Below, one piece after another: positions 26,713 through 36,132 of a stretch of 64,000 nt of DNA. Made by a program: the position numbers and the translations under genes. Within the stretch, counting starts at the first letter, position 1; each line of letters starts with the position of its first letter. Below the pieces are notes generated by a model. The model did not search any database, was not told the origin of the DNA, and saw nothing but the letters and a program-made list of their open reading frames with translations. Source of the DNA: Agrobacterium sp. RAC06 (lineage in GTDB: Bacteria; Pseudomonadota; Alphaproteobacteria; Rhizobiales; Rhizobiaceae); contig NZ_CP016499.1 of assembly GCF_001713475.1 (NCBI RefSeq), positions 1,674,001 to 1,738,000 on the forward strand, given 5' to 3'.

Positions 26713-28632
26713 TCAACCCGCCGCAATAACCCCCGGCACGTCCTGGCCCAACGCCGCGAAAACCGTCTTCAGGATGCCGGCAGCATCCAGGCCGGCCTTG
26801 GCATACATGGTTTCCGGCTTGGCCTGGTCCATCCAGACATCGGGGAGCACGAGCGAGCGGACCTTCAGGCCGTTGTCGAGCAGGCCCTCGTTGACGAGGA
26901 AATGCATGACATGGCTGCCGAAGCCGCCGACGGCGCCTTCTTCGACCGTAACCACCACCTGATGGTGGCGGGCGAGCTGGCGGATCAGGTCGTGGTCCAG
27001 AGGCTTGGCGAAACGGGCATCGGCAACCGTGGTCGAGAGGCCTGATGCGTCGAGGTCTTCCGCGGCCAGCAGGCAGTCGGCCAGACGCGTGCCGAAGGAG
27101 AGGAGTGCGACCTTGGAGCCCTGCTTGACGATGCGGCCACGGCCGATCTCAAGGATTTCGCCGCGTTCGGGCATGGGAACGCCCACACCTTCGCCGCGCG
27201 GATAGCGGAAGGAGATCGGACCTTCGTCATAGGCAGCTGCGGTCCGGACCATGTGCTTCAGCTCCGCCTCGTCGGCCGCGGCCATGACCACGAAGCCGGG
27301 GAGAGCCGCAAGGAAACCGGTATCGAAGGAGCCGGCATGGGTCGGGCCATCGGCGCCGACGAAACCGGCGCGGTCGATGGGAAATCGCACCGGCAGCCCC
27401 TGGATGCCGACGTCATGCACGACCTGGTCGTAGCCGCGCTGCAGGAAGGTCGAATAGAGCGCGCAGAATGGCTTGAAACCTTCGGCTGCGAGGCCAGCCG
27501 CAAAGGTCACCGCATGCTGTTCGGCGATGCCGACATCGAAGGTGCGCTCGGGGAACAGCGACTGAAGCTTGTCGAGACCCGTGCCCGAGGGCATGGCGGC
27601 GGTGATGCCGACGATCTTCTCGTCATGGCGGGCTTCCTCGACCAGCGCGTCGGCGAAGACGGCGGTGTAAGCCGGTGCGTTCGGCTTGGCCTTGGCCTGG
27701 GTGCCGGTGATCACGTCGAACTTGTTGACGCCGTGATACTTGTCGGCGGCGGCCTCTGCCGGAGCGTAGCCCTTGCCCTTCTGGGTCACGACATGGATCA
27801 GCACGGGGCCCTTGGCGTTGTCGCGGACATTGCGCAGAACGGGCAGCAGGTGATCGAAGGAATGACCGTCGATCGGGCCGATGTGGTAGAAGCCGAGCTC
27901 TTCAAACATGGTGCCGCCGGTGACGTAACCACGGGCGTGCTCAACGGCGCGGGTGATCGCGCGGTCGACGGTCTTGCCGAGATAGGCGGTCAGTTTCTTG
28001 CCGAATTCGCGGAAGCCCATGTAGCTGCGGCCGGAGGCGAGGCGCGCGAGATAGGCGCTCATCGCGCCGGTCGGCGGAGCGATCGACATATCGTTGTCGT
28101 TGAGGATGACGATCAGGCGAGCGTCGAGGGCGCCGGCATTGTTCAGTGCCTCATAGGCCATGCCGGCGGACATCGCGCCGTCGCCGATCACGGCGATCAC
28201 CTTGCGGTCGGTCTTTGATAGCTCGGCCGCGACCGCCATGCCGAGGCCTGCGGAAATCGAGGTCGAGGAATGGGCCGCGCCGAAGGGGTCGTATTCGCTT
28301 TCCGCGCGCTTGGTGAAGCCGGAGAGGCCGTCTTCCTGGCGCAGCGTGCGGATCCGCTCGCGGCGACCGGTCAGGATCTTGTGCGGATAACACTGGTGTC
28401 CGACGTCGAAGATCAGCCGATCATCCGGCGTTTCGAAGACCTTGTGGATGGCGATCGTCAGTTCGACGACGCCGAGGCCGGCGCCCAGATGCCCTCCCGT
28501 TTTCGACACCGCGTCGATCATCTCGTCGCGGACCTCGCGCGCCAGCTGCGGCAGATCGCGATCCTCAATGGCCTTCAAGTCTTTCGGGAGCTTGACCTTG
28601 TCCAGGAGCGGGGTATCGGGCAGAGATGTCAC
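26713..28632 (-). CDS. dxs: 1-deoxy-D-xylulose-5-phosphate synthase
   Basis: First enzyme of the MEP isoprenoid pathway, condensing pyruvate and glyceraldehyde 3-phosphate with thiamine diphosphate; DXP also feeds thiamine and B6 synthesis. The length of 639 residues is normal. The TPP motif is visible as GDGAMSAG followed by ILND about 25 residues later. [13 protein letters not shown] near residue 80, the catalytic-region [12 protein letters not shown] near residue 375 and the C-terminal [15 protein letters not shown] are also typical. Unlike the order common in relatives, it is not next to xseB or tlyA here, which lie 15-20 kb away. Confidence 0.97.
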   Translation of the reverse strand: MTSLPDTPLLDKVKLPKDLKAIEDRDLPQLAREVRDEMIDAVSKTGGHLGAGLGVVELTIAIHKVFETPDDRLIFDVGHQCYPHKILTGRRERIRTLRQEDGLSGFTKRAESEYDPFGAAHSSTSISAGLGMAVAAELSKTDRKVIAVIGDGAMSAGMAYEALNNAGALDARLIVILNDNDMSIAPPTGAMSAYLARLASGRSYMGFREFGKKLTAYLGKTVDRAITRAVEHARGYVTGGTMFEELGFYHIGPIDGHSFDHLLPVLRNVRDNAKGPVLIHVVTQKGKGYAPAEAAADKYHGVNKFDVITGTQAKAKPNAPAYTAVFADALVEEARHDEKIVGITAAMPSGTGLDKLQSLFPERTFDVGIAEQHAVTFAAGLAAEGFKPFCALYSTFLQRGYDQVVHDVGIQGLPVRFPIDRAGFVGADGPTHAGSFDTGFLAALPGFVVMAAADEAELKHMVRTAAAYDEGPISFRYPRGEGVGVPMPERGEILEIGRGRIVKQGSKVALLSFGTRLADCLLAAEDLDASGLSTTVADARFAKPLDHDLIRQLARHHQVVVTVEEGAVGGFGSHVMHFLVNEGLLDNGLKVRSLVLPDVWMDQAKPETMYAKAGLDAAGILKTVFAALGQDVPGVIAAG

Positions 28633-28721
28633 GGGCTGATGCCTCTTCAGTCTGTTTGGATGCGCGATACCATCCCCCGACGATCAGGGCAATTCCACGT
28701 CATCAAGCGCATATATAGCGG

Positions 28722-29648
28722 TCAACGGCCCTCCGGCAAAGGTACGAACTCGTCTTCGTCGCCGGGAACGATGTCAAAACGGCCAGTTCTCCACTCTTCC
28801 TTGGCCTGTTCGATGCGTTCCTTGGACGACGATACAAAGTTCCACCAGATATGTTTCCTGGTTTCCATGGCCGCACCGCCGAAGAGCATGACGTGACAGC
28901 CTGTCGCGCCGCCGATCAGGGTGATCTCGTCGCCGGGGCGGAAGACGAGAAGCTGGTCCTGGGCAAAGCGGTCGCCGGCGATCTCGATCTCGCCGGAGAG
29001 AATGTAGAGCGCGCGCTCTTCCTGGCCGGCGTCGAAGGGAAAGCGGGCACCGGGCTCGAGAGTGAGGTCAACATAGAGGGTCTCGGAGAAAGTCGTGACC
29101 GGCGAACGCAATCCGCCCATGCCGCCGATGACGAGGCGACCGGAAGCGCCGTGATCGCTGAAGGTCGGCAGTTCGCCCTTCGCCGTATGGGCGAAGGCCG
29201 GGTCGATCTCCTCCAGATGATCCGGGAGCGCGATCCAGGTCTGCAGCCCCGACATCGAGAGTGGATGACCGCGCAGGTTCTCCGGCGTGCGCTCGGAATG
29301 GACGATGCCAGAGCCTGATGTCATCAGGTTGATGTCGCCCGGAGCGATCACCAGCTCCGTGCCGAGGCTGTCGCGATGCTTGATCTCGCCGTCGAAGAGA
29401 TAGGTGACGGTCGAGAGGCCGATGTGCGGATGCGGACGGACATCCATGGCTTCGCCCGCCTTCAGAACGGCAGGTCCCATGCGGTCGAAGAAGATGAAGG
29501 GCCCGACGAGACGGCGCCGGACAGAGGGGAGCGCGCGCCGCACCGCGAAACCGCCGATGTCGCTGGAACGGGGAATGATCAGGTGTTCGATGGCGTCACA
29601 GGCAAAGGCATCGCCGGGGACGGGGTCATTTCCGGGAAAGAAGGACAT
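28722..29648 (-). CDS. Pirin-family protein
   Basis: 308-residue bicupin. The N-terminal cupin carries the pirin metal-binding set: RPHPHIGLSTVTYLFDGEIKH (two histidines plus one) and SGSGIVHSERT (fourth His and nearby Glu). The second cupin (about residues 200-290) includes ALYILSGEIEIAGD. Pirins are iron-binding proteins, and some have quercetinase activity. The ATG ending at 29648 begins the conserved region; an in-frame extension of 66 residues upstream is rejected as unconserved and basic. Function in this organism is unknown. Confidence 0.92.
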   Translation of the reverse strand: MSFFPGNDPVPGDAFACDAIEHLIIPRSSDIGGFAVRRALPSVRRRLVGPFIFFDRMGPAVLKAGEAMDVRPHPHIGLSTVTYLFDGEIKHRDSLGTELVIAPGDINLMTSGSGIVHSERTPENLRGHPLSMSGLQTWIALPDHLEEIDPAFAHTAKGELPTFSDHGASGRLVIGGMGGLRSPVTTFSETLYVDLTLEPGARFPFDAGQEERALYILSGEIEIAGDRFAQDQLLVFRPGDEITLIGGATGCHVMLFGGAAMETRKHIWWNFVSSSKERIEQAKEEWRTGRFDIVPGDEDEFVPLPEGR

Positions 29649-29802
29649 GAAAAACCTCTTCGTTTGCGTGCAGAACGCGCCGCTCTCGTGGGGTGATGCT
29701 CCCATCATAGGGCTCTCTCGAGCGACCACCGAGGTCTTTTTTCGATGGTCACGAGAACGGAAAGAGACGTGATCTGCCTCTGAATCGGATAACCATCGAA
29801 GA

Positions 29803-31161
29803 TCAGAAGCTTCCGAAGCTGATGCCCAATGCGACGATCGCCGCACAGGCGACCAGAGGCACCAGGACAGCGACGACGAAGATGTCGCCGTAAGCCCGAC
29901 GGTGGGTCATGCCACAGATCCCGAGCAGGGTAATGACGGCGCCGTTGTGCGGCAAGGTATCGAGCCCTCCCGTCGCAACGGCAATCACCCTGTGCAGGAG
30001 AGCGGGATCCACGTTCTGGCTTACCGCCTGCGCAACGAGCGTCGGACCCAGTACGTCCAGCGCGATCGACATTCCGCCAGAGGCCGAGCCCGTAATCCCG
30101 GAGAGAAGCCCCGAGGACAGTGCTGCCGATATCACGACATTGCCGCCGGACAGGCCGTCGATCGCCGACCGCAAGACTTCGAAGCCCGGGAGGATGGCAA
30201 TCACGGCGCCGAAGCCAACGAGGCTTGCCGTATTGAACAGTGGAAGGAGCGAGCTTTCTGCGCCCGCCCCAGTCGTTTCGAGGATCTTCGGTGGTGGGCT
30301 GACGACAAGGGCGAGCATCAGACCGAAGGTCAGGGCCGCAATGACGGACCAGAGCCCCTTGACCCTGGCCAGCTCCGTTGCACCATAAACCGGGTCTGCC
30401 AGATAGCTGGTATCGAGACCCGGCAGGATGAACTGATCCATCAGCAGCGTCATGGGCGCCACCGATGCAATCGGCAGGGCCGCCCGCCACAGGGGCAGCG
30501 CAACCGTCTCCGACGAGGCACCGTTTCGAACAGGTGGCGGCTCTCCGGCCAGACGTGCGGTTCTTGTCCGAAGCCAGAGAAGTCCAAGACCAAGCATGAT
30601 GCCGCCAGCAATCAGGCCGAGACCCGGGGCCGCAAAAGGCGTCGTGGCAAATGTCGCCATCGGAATGGCGTTCTGGATCGACGGCGTTCCGGGAAGTGCC
30701 GTCATGGTGAAGGTGAAGGCACCGAGCGCAATGGTCGCCGGGATCAGCCGGGCTGGAAGGCCGGTCTGAATGAAGAGGGCACGCGCCAAAGGCCAGGCAG
30801 TGAACGCCACGACGAACAGCGAGACGCCACCATAGGTCAAAACAGCGCAGGCAAGCACCACGGCAGGTATCGCGTTCTTGCGGCCCACCAGGTCCGCAAT
30901 CGCCCTTGCCAGTGTGTCTGCTGCCCCGGACATCTCCATCACCCGCCCGAACATGGCCCCTAGCAAAAAGAGCGGGAAGAAGGAGATGACGAACCCTCCC
31001 GCTCCCTTCATGAAGACCTGGGTATAGCTGGCCAGCGCCGGATCTCCGGACAGAAAGGCGGCGACCACGGCAAGCAGCGGCGCAAGTGCCAGGACGGATG
31101 CGCCAGCCCAAGCCCCGGCAATGAGCAGCGTCAGGGCAAGCAGGATGATGAGGACAGACAT
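29803..31161 (-). CDS. GntP-family permease
   Basis: 452-residue inner-membrane symporter with 12 or more hydrophobic segments. Family-typical stretches are GAGGFVISFFPLFLLGAMFGRVMEMSG near residue 55-80, TALPGTPSIQNAIP near residue 155 and TLPHNGAVITLLGICGMTHRRAYGD near the C-terminus. GntP members import gluconate and related hydroxy acids with protons. No kinase or dehydrogenase lies next to it, so the substrate cannot be inferred from context. A 15-bp palindrome overlaps the region just upstream of the start codon. Confidence 0.9.
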   Translation of the reverse strand: MSVLIILLALTLLIAGAWAGASVLALAPLLAVVAAFLSGDPALASYTQVFMKGAGGFVISFFPLFLLGAMFGRVMEMSGAADTLARAIADLVGRKNAIPAVVLACAVLTYGGVSLFVVAFTAWPLARALFIQTGLPARLIPATIALGAFTFTMTALPGTPSIQNAIPMATFATTPFAAPGLGLIAGGIMLGLGLLWLRTRTARLAGEPPPVRNGASSETVALPLWRAALPIASVAPMTLLMDQFILPGLDTSYLADPVYGATELARVKGLWSVIAALTFGLMLALVVSPPPKILETTGAGAESSLLPLFNTASLVGFGAVIAILPGFEVLRSAIDGLSGGNVVISAALSSGLLSGITGSASGGMSIALDVLGPTLVAQAVSQNVDPALLHRVIAVATGGLDTLPHNGAVITLLGICGMTHRRAYGDIFVVAVLVPLVACAAIVALGISFGSF

Positions 31162-31174
31162 GGGGGCCCCTCTT

Positions 31175-31189
31175 TATTGCGCTGCAATA
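31175..31189 (-). promoter_or_regulatory. Palindromic site just upstream of the GntP gene
   Basis: The perfect inverted repeat TATTGC-gct-GCAATA lies 13 bp upstream of the gntP-like start codon. The position overlaps where the ribosome binding site or promoter should be, so a repressor site is plausible. No cognate regulator gene is adjacent. Confidence 0.45.
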
Positions 31190-31415
31190 GATAGAGGAAT
31201 CCGACCCGGTGAGCTACCGGCAACTCGCCCGCATCATCGGCCATTCTTGCAAGGCAAGGAGATGAGCATGAAGCAAATCTGCAACGTCGAGATCAGACCA
31301 GGAGCAGGCTTTCATGCATTAATTCTTCATCAGTTATATCTAATGATTTTCATCGTAGCCGATTGATCCGTCCGGTATGGCTCGCCCGACAGACGAAGGA
31401 AGCGAGGTAATCTTG

Positions 31416-31778
31416 GTGAAGAAAATTCTAGCGGTTGATGATTCGAAAACCATCTTGTCCATGGTCACCCAGACGCTTGAAAACGCAGGCTATGAGACGC
31501 TGCAGGCGGAAGATGGCATCCAGGGTCTGGAAGTGCTGGAAGGCAGCGCCCCTGACCTCATCATCACCGACATCAACATGCCAAGGCTTGACGGGTTCGG
31601 GTTCATCGAGCGAATTCGCCGCAGCGATCGCTACAGAGCCATCCCCATCCTTGTGCTCACGACGGAAAACGATCCTCAGAAGCGCGAACGCGCCCGCAAA
31701 GCCGGCGCCACAGGCTGGATCGTCAAGCCTTTCGAAGCGGCCAAACTTGTCGACGCTGTAGGACGGCTGAGCGCCTGA
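31416..31778 (+). CDS. Single-domain response regulator (CheY-like)
   Basis: 120-residue receiver domain with nothing else attached. The acidic pocket (AVDDSKT), phosphoacceptor Asp in LIITDINMP, the switch Thr in VLTTEND and Lys in IVKPFEAAKL are all present, so it should be phosphorylatable. The GTG at 31416, with GAGG eight bases upstream, gives the standard MKKILAVDDS start; an ATG at 31377 would add 13 unlikely residues. No histidine kinase or che gene is close, so the partner is unknown. Confidence 0.92.
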   Translation: MKKILAVDDSKTILSMVTQTLENAGYETLQAEDGIQGLEVLEGSAPDLIITDINMPRLDGFGFIERIRRSDRYRAIPILVLTTENDPQKRERARKAGATGWIVKPFEAAKLVDAVGRLSA

Positions 31779-31826
31779 GCTTCCGATGCCAGCCCCCTTG
31801 CAAACCTCATTCTGACGCAACCCTCA

Positions 31827-32201
31827 TCAGGGGACGGAAGCCGGCGTGCAGGGGGATATCACGCTGTCCTCGCCGGCCTGTCTGCCCAATATCAGGCACC
31901 CAGTTTCGTGGCAGAGTTGCCAACCGCCCGGTGTTTCTCCAGAGGCGGCGAGGCGTATCTCGGAAAGTGGTGCCAGCGTCGGCGTCCAGCGCCACCAGCC
32001 ATCTTCAAGCGCCGCCCCCTCGCCCGGCTCCATGCCGGCGCCGGATCCCTTGACGCTTGCCCGCTTCAGCTGCAGCCCGGGAGACGTCACCGCCCACTCT
32101 TCACGCCACTCGACCTTCTCGACCGAATGCTCCCAGGAGAGTGAGAAGGTCGTGGTCGGAATTGTCAGAACTGTTGCAGCAAGCGCGACGCAAAGGCTCA
32201 T
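31827..32201 (-). CDS. DUF1850 protein linked to TRAP-TAXI transporter
   Basis: 124-residue protein with an N-terminal hydrophobic segment (possible signal or anchor, residues 1-20). It carries the DUF1850 signatures FSLSWEHSVEKVEWREEW and KGSGAGMEPGEGA. DUF1850 genes are regularly found directly downstream of fused TRAP permeases with TAXI binding proteins, as here. Its start overlaps the permease stop by 4 bp (ATGA), so it belongs to the same operon. Its role in transport is not established. Confidence 0.9.
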   Translation of the reverse strand: MSLCVALAATVLTIPTTTFSLSWEHSVEKVEWREEWAVTSPGLQLKRASVKGSGAGMEPGEGAALEDGWWRWTPTLAPLSEIRLAASGETPGGWQLCHETGCLILGRQAGEDSVISPCTPASVP

Positions 32202-34315
32202 GGCGTCTCGGTCCGGGGCGGAGCCGTTCCGACTGGTGCGGGCGCCTTGCCCGGGAACTTCCAGGCCATGAGGGCAAAGAGCAGAACGAGTGCTCCACCG
32301 ATCTCGTCGGTGACGGGCAGGGCCGCTACCAGGAAGAAGGCGGCGGCAGCCGCGACCAGGCGGTGCAAGATTGGCAGCGGCCGGTTGAGATAGCCGATCA
32401 CGGCGATACCCCAGAGACCGATCGACAGGCTGGCCTTGATGACGATGTAGAGGACTGCAAGCGGATAGCCGATGGCCTCGGCCAGCGGACCGCCATCCTG
32501 CAGCATCAGGGCCGGCGTGTAGACGGCCATGAAGGGAATGACGAAGCCGGCGGCTGCCACCTTCACTGCTTCGAAGGAGATGCGCAGGCCCGATTCCCGG
32601 GCAATGGGGGCCGCCGCGAAGCAGGCGAGTGCCACCGGCGGGGTCAGGTCGGCGAGGATGCCGAAGTAGAAGACGAACATGTGGCTGACGATCAGCGGCA
32701 CGCCGAGTTCGAGCAGTGCGGGGCCGGCGATCGAGGAAGTGATGATGTAATTCGGGATGGTCGGGATGCCCATGCCGAGTAGGATGCAGGTGAGCATGGT
32801 GAGGACCAGCGACAGGAAGAGGCTGTGCTGTCCGACCGCGACGACGAACTGGCCAAATGTGTTGGCAGCGCCTGTGAGCGTCATGGTGCCGACGATGATG
32901 CCGACCACGGCACAGGCGACGCCGACGGGCAACGCCGTCTTCGCGCCATCCGCCAGGCTGTCAACGCTGAGTTTCAGGGCTTGCCGGCCCCCCTTGACCA
33001 GGAAATTCCAGGCAATCAGCACCAGGATGGCGATCAGGACCGCGCGGAAGCCATACTGGAAGAAGGAGGCACCGGCGAGGCCGATGCCGATCCAGAAGAT
33101 GGTGCGCACAGCCGTGTTCGACATGCCGATGGCAATCGAGCTGCCGAGGATGAGCAGCATGGTGAGCGCGAGGCCTGCGGTGCCCGCGAAAAGTGGCGTG
33201 TAGCCGGAGAAGAGGAGCCAGACGAGGGCTGCGAGCGGCAGCAGCAAATACCAGTGCTGGCGGATGGCGGCGAGCGGTGAGGGCAAATCCTTCGGATCCA
33301 GACCGCTGAGGCCCCGTTTGCCGGCCTCGAGATGCACCATCCAGAAGACCGAAGCGAAGTAAAGGATGGCCGGGATCAGCGCTGCCTTGACGATCTCGGC
33401 ATATTCCACACCCAGCGTCTCAGCCATGATGAAGGCAACGGCGCCCATGACAGGCGGCATGATCTGTCCGCCCATGGACGATGTCGCCTCGACGCCGCCG
33501 GCAAAGGCAGGGCGGTAGCCGAAGCGCTTCATCAGTGGGATCGTGAACTGGCCGGTGGTGACGACATTGGCGACACCGGAGCCTGAGATGGTGCCCATCA
33601 GGCCGGAAGAGATGACCGAGACCTTGGCGGGCCCGCCGCGCTTGTGACCGACGAGGCCGAGGGACACATCGGTGAACAGCTTGATCATCCCGGCCCGCTC
33701 CAGGAAGGAGCCGAACAGGATGAAGAGGAAAATATAGGACGACGACACATAGGTCGGCACGCCGTAGATGCCCTCGGTGCCATAGGCCATATGGTCGATG
33801 ACCTGGGAAAAATCGTAGCCGCGGTGATTGAGCGGCGAAGGCAGATATTCGCCAAACAGGCAGTAGGCGAGGAATAGGCCCGAAATGATCGGCAGCGCCG
33901 GACCCATGATCACCCAGGCACCGATGAAGACGGTGGCGATGGCAAGGACCCCGAAATAGAGATCCATGGTGATGAGATCACCAGCGCGCAGGATCAGCGG
34001 CTCATATTCGACAAACTGGTAGACGGCGACGGCGACGCCGATCGTCGCGAGCGCCCAGGCGCCTGCGGTGTAGAGCGCGCCCTTGCGCAGATTGGCGGCT
34101 ACCAGCGGGAAGCCGAGAAGCAGAAGAAAGGCGACATGGGTAGAGCGGACGAGCTGGCTCGGCAGGTCGATCAGATGAGCCGCGGTCGCGATCTGAAAGA
34201 GCGAGAAGGCAACGGCGATGCCGTAGAGCAGCTTGCCCTCGGCGGTCGCCGGAAAAAGCTGCTCATGGGTGTTCGGTTCATGCGACAGGGTCTGGTCCGC
34301 AGTCGTAGCGCTCAT
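32198..34315 (-). CDS. Fused TRAP transporter permease (small plus large subunit)
   Basis: 705-residue membrane protein combining DctQ- and DctM-like parts, as in TAXI-TRAP systems. The N-terminal 160 residues hold four hydrophobic helices, and the rest is the large permease domain with FILFGSFLERAGM, GTISGSGVANVVTTGQFTIPLMKR near residue 240-265 and GMGIPTIPNYIITSS near residue 520. It moves an organic acid or amino acid using the ion gradient together with the periplasmic binding protein encoded 92 bp upstream. The ATG ending at 34315 was chosen over an upstream start that lacks conservation. Substrate unknown. Confidence 0.94.
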   Translation of the reverse strand: MSATTADQTLSHEPNTHEQLFPATAEGKLLYGIAVAFSLFQIATAAHLIDLPSQLVRSTHVAFLLLLGFPLVAANLRKGALYTAGAWALATIGVAVAVYQFVEYEPLILRAGDLITMDLYFGVLAIATVFIGAWVIMGPALPIISGLFLAYCLFGEYLPSPLNHRGYDFSQVIDHMAYGTEGIYGVPTYVSSSYIFLFILFGSFLERAGMIKLFTDVSLGLVGHKRGGPAKVSVISSGLMGTISGSGVANVVTTGQFTIPLMKRFGYRPAFAGGVEATSSMGGQIMPPVMGAVAFIMAETLGVEYAEIVKAALIPAILYFASVFWMVHLEAGKRGLSGLDPKDLPSPLAAIRQHWYLLLPLAALVWLLFSGYTPLFAGTAGLALTMLLILGSSIAIGMSNTAVRTIFWIGIGLAGASFFQYGFRAVLIAILVLIAWNFLVKGGRQALKLSVDSLADGAKTALPVGVACAVVGIIVGTMTLTGAANTFGQFVVAVGQHSLFLSLVLTMLTCILLGMGIPTIPNYIITSSIAGPALLELGVPLIVSHMFVFYFGILADLTPPVALACFAAAPIARESGLRISFEAVKVAAAGFVIPFMAVYTPALMLQDGGPLAEAIGYPLAVLYIVIKASLSIGLWGIAVIGYLNRPLPILHRLVAAAAAFFLVAALPVTDEIGGALVLLFALMAWKFPGKAPAPVGTAPPRTETP

Positions 34316-34407
34316 GGGTATCCGTCCGAAGGGTAAGCCAAGGGGCAAAGGACCGGACGGCATATCGGCCGCCCGGTCCCTCAGAGGTTTTCAGAAGCCC
34401 GAGGGGC

Positions 34408-35364
34408 TCACAGCATTCCCTTTTCCTTGTAGTAGCGCTCAGCACCCGGATGCAGCGGGATCGGCATGCCCTTGGTGGCATCTTCCAGCTTGATGTCCTT
34501 GGCGGCGTTATGCGCGGCCTGCATCTCCGGCAGGTTCTCGAACAGCTGCTTGGTCATCTCGTAGGCGAGATCGTCGGACACCTCGGAATGGGTCACAAGG
34601 AAGTTGACGACGGCGACCGTCGGCACGTCCTCCGTCTGGCCCTCATAGGTACCGGCCGGGATGGTGGCGGCGATATAGGGTGCACCGAGCGAATTGGCGA
34701 CATCGGCCGGAACGGCAACCAGAGAGACCGGCAGCGAGGTGGACAAGTCCTTGAGCGAGGCGACCCCGAGGCCGGCGGATTGGAGCGTGGCGTCGAGCTG
34801 GCGATTCTTGATCAGTTCGACAGACTCCGCAAAGGGCAGATATTCCGTCTTGCCAAGATCTTCGTAGCTCATGCTGGCCGCACCGAGGATGGCGCGGGCG
34901 TTGAGTTCCGTGCCGGACTTCGGTGCACCGACGGACAGGCTCTTGCCCTTGAGATCGGCAAGCGAGGTGATGCCAGAATCCTTCGTCGCGACGATCTGAA
35001 TGAAGTTCGGATAGATGGCAGCAATGCCGCGCAGTTTGTCGAGCGGTGCCTTGAAGCCTGCATCCGCATTGCCTTCCGCTGCCAGCTTGACGCTATCGCC
35101 GAGCGAGAAGCCGATCTCGCCCTTGCCCTGCTGCAACAGATTGAGGTTTTCGACCGAAGCCTTGGTGGCCTGCACCTGGGTGCGGACATCCGGGATCTTC
35201 TCGCCGTAGATCTTCGACAGGGCGACGCCCAGTGGATAGTAGACGCCCGAGGTTCCACCGGTCAGGACGTTGACGAATTGCTCGGCGCGCGCGCCGGATG
35301 TGCCAAATGCGACAGACGCGGCCAGGGCGGCTGCGACCAAGGTGCTAAGTCTCGAAAAATGCAT
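34408..35364 (-). CDS. TAXI-family TRAP transporter solute-binding protein
   Basis: 318-residue periplasmic receptor. A signal peptide ends near SGARAEQF (about residue 28). The mature protein shows the TAXI pattern: VLTGGTSGVYYPLGVALSKI at the N-terminus, QATKASVENLNLLQQGKGEIGF, and KGKSLSVGAPKSGTELNARAI in the middle. It delivers its ligand to the fused TRAP permease encoded downstream. Known TAXI ligands include glutamate-type and other organic acids; the ligand here is not predictable. Confidence 0.94.
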   Translation of the reverse strand: MHFSRLSTLVAAALAASVAFGTSGARAEQFVNVLTGGTSGVYYPLGVALSKIYGEKIPDVRTQVQATKASVENLNLLQQGKGEIGFSLGDSVKLAAEGNADAGFKAPLDKLRGIAAIYPNFIQIVATKDSGITSLADLKGKSLSVGAPKSGTELNARAILGAASMSYEDLGKTEYLPFAESVELIKNRQLDATLQSAGLGVASLKDLSTSLPVSLVAVPADVANSLGAPYIAATIPAGTYEGQTEDVPTVAVVNFLVTHSEVSDDLAYEMTKQLFENLPEMQAAHNAAKDIKLEDATKGMPIPLHPGAERYYKEKGML

Positions 35365-35479
35365 GATTGTCCTCCCAAACAATGTAAGCAATTGCGACAT
35401 CATGGGCAGGCGAAAGAGGAGCGTCAACCTCGTATTTACCGAAGTTCAGGGATATCCCGGCGGATACTGAAATCTGCGC

Positions 35480-35950
35480 TCATTCCCGGACTGGAATATG
35501 CAGGCCGACCTTGACGTCACGCAGCACGACATTCGTGTGCATCCGGCGGATCTGCGGGTTTTCCGCCATCAATTGCGCGCTGATATCGTCGTAATGCTCG
35601 ACGTCGCGGGCGGTGATGATGGCGACGAGGTCGACCTGGCCAGTGACGTAATAGACCTGCTGCACATGCTCCTGCTTGTCGGCCCAGGCTCGGAAGCGGG
35701 TGAGCGCATCGTAATTGTCGCGTTCGATTTCCATGCCGGTGATGAAGGTCATCGGGAAGCTCGTCGCCTTGCGGTTCACCACGGCGATCTCGGCAGTGAT
35801 GATGCCCTCGTCACGGAGACGGCGAAGCCTGCGCTGCACGGCGGACGGCGACAGGCCGACCTTGTCGGCGATGGCTTCCGCCTTCAACTGGCAATCCCGC
35901 TGCACCACTTCGAGAATGCTGCGGTCGAATTGATCGAGCTTGTCCGGCAT
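35480..35950 (-). CDS. Lrp/AsnC-family transcription regulator
   Basis: 156-residue feast/famine regulator. The N-terminal helix-turn-helix (residues 5-60, AEAIADKVGLSPSAVQRRLRRLRDEG) is followed by the RAM effector-binding domain (about 70-150, VQQVYYVTGQVDLVAIITARDVEHYDD). Amino acids are the usual effectors. It is divergent, with a 182-bp gap, from an ABC amino-acid importer and sulfur-amino-acid enzymes, so it probably controls that operon in response to the transported amino acid. No clear operator was recognised in the gap. Confidence 0.93.
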   Translation of the reverse strand: MPDKLDQFDRSILEVVQRDCQLKAEAIADKVGLSPSAVQRRLRRLRDEGIITAEIAVVNRKATSFPMTFITGMEIERDNYDALTRFRAWADKQEHVQQVYYVTGQVDLVAIITARDVEHYDDISAQLMAENPQIRRMHTNVVLRDVKVGLHIPVRE

Positions 35951-36132
35951 GGCTCCCCCTCCTTGCGCGACCTCGTTTTCGCCCCCTTAGCCCATTTCAT
36001 TCAACTGCGCCATCTTTCCGCATCATTCGACGCCATCGCGCAGGATTTCCCCACATCGCCGCTGAAATGCGCTCGAAATCCGCAGCTTTGGCCTCCTATG
36101 GTCTCGCAATTGTCAAACTACCTGGGATCAAG

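Noticed and set aside
29705..31111. A 468-codon alternative frame overlapping the GntP permease
   Set aside because: It reads as Arg/Gly/Ser-rich non-membrane sequence; the overlapping frame is a clean 12-helix permease.
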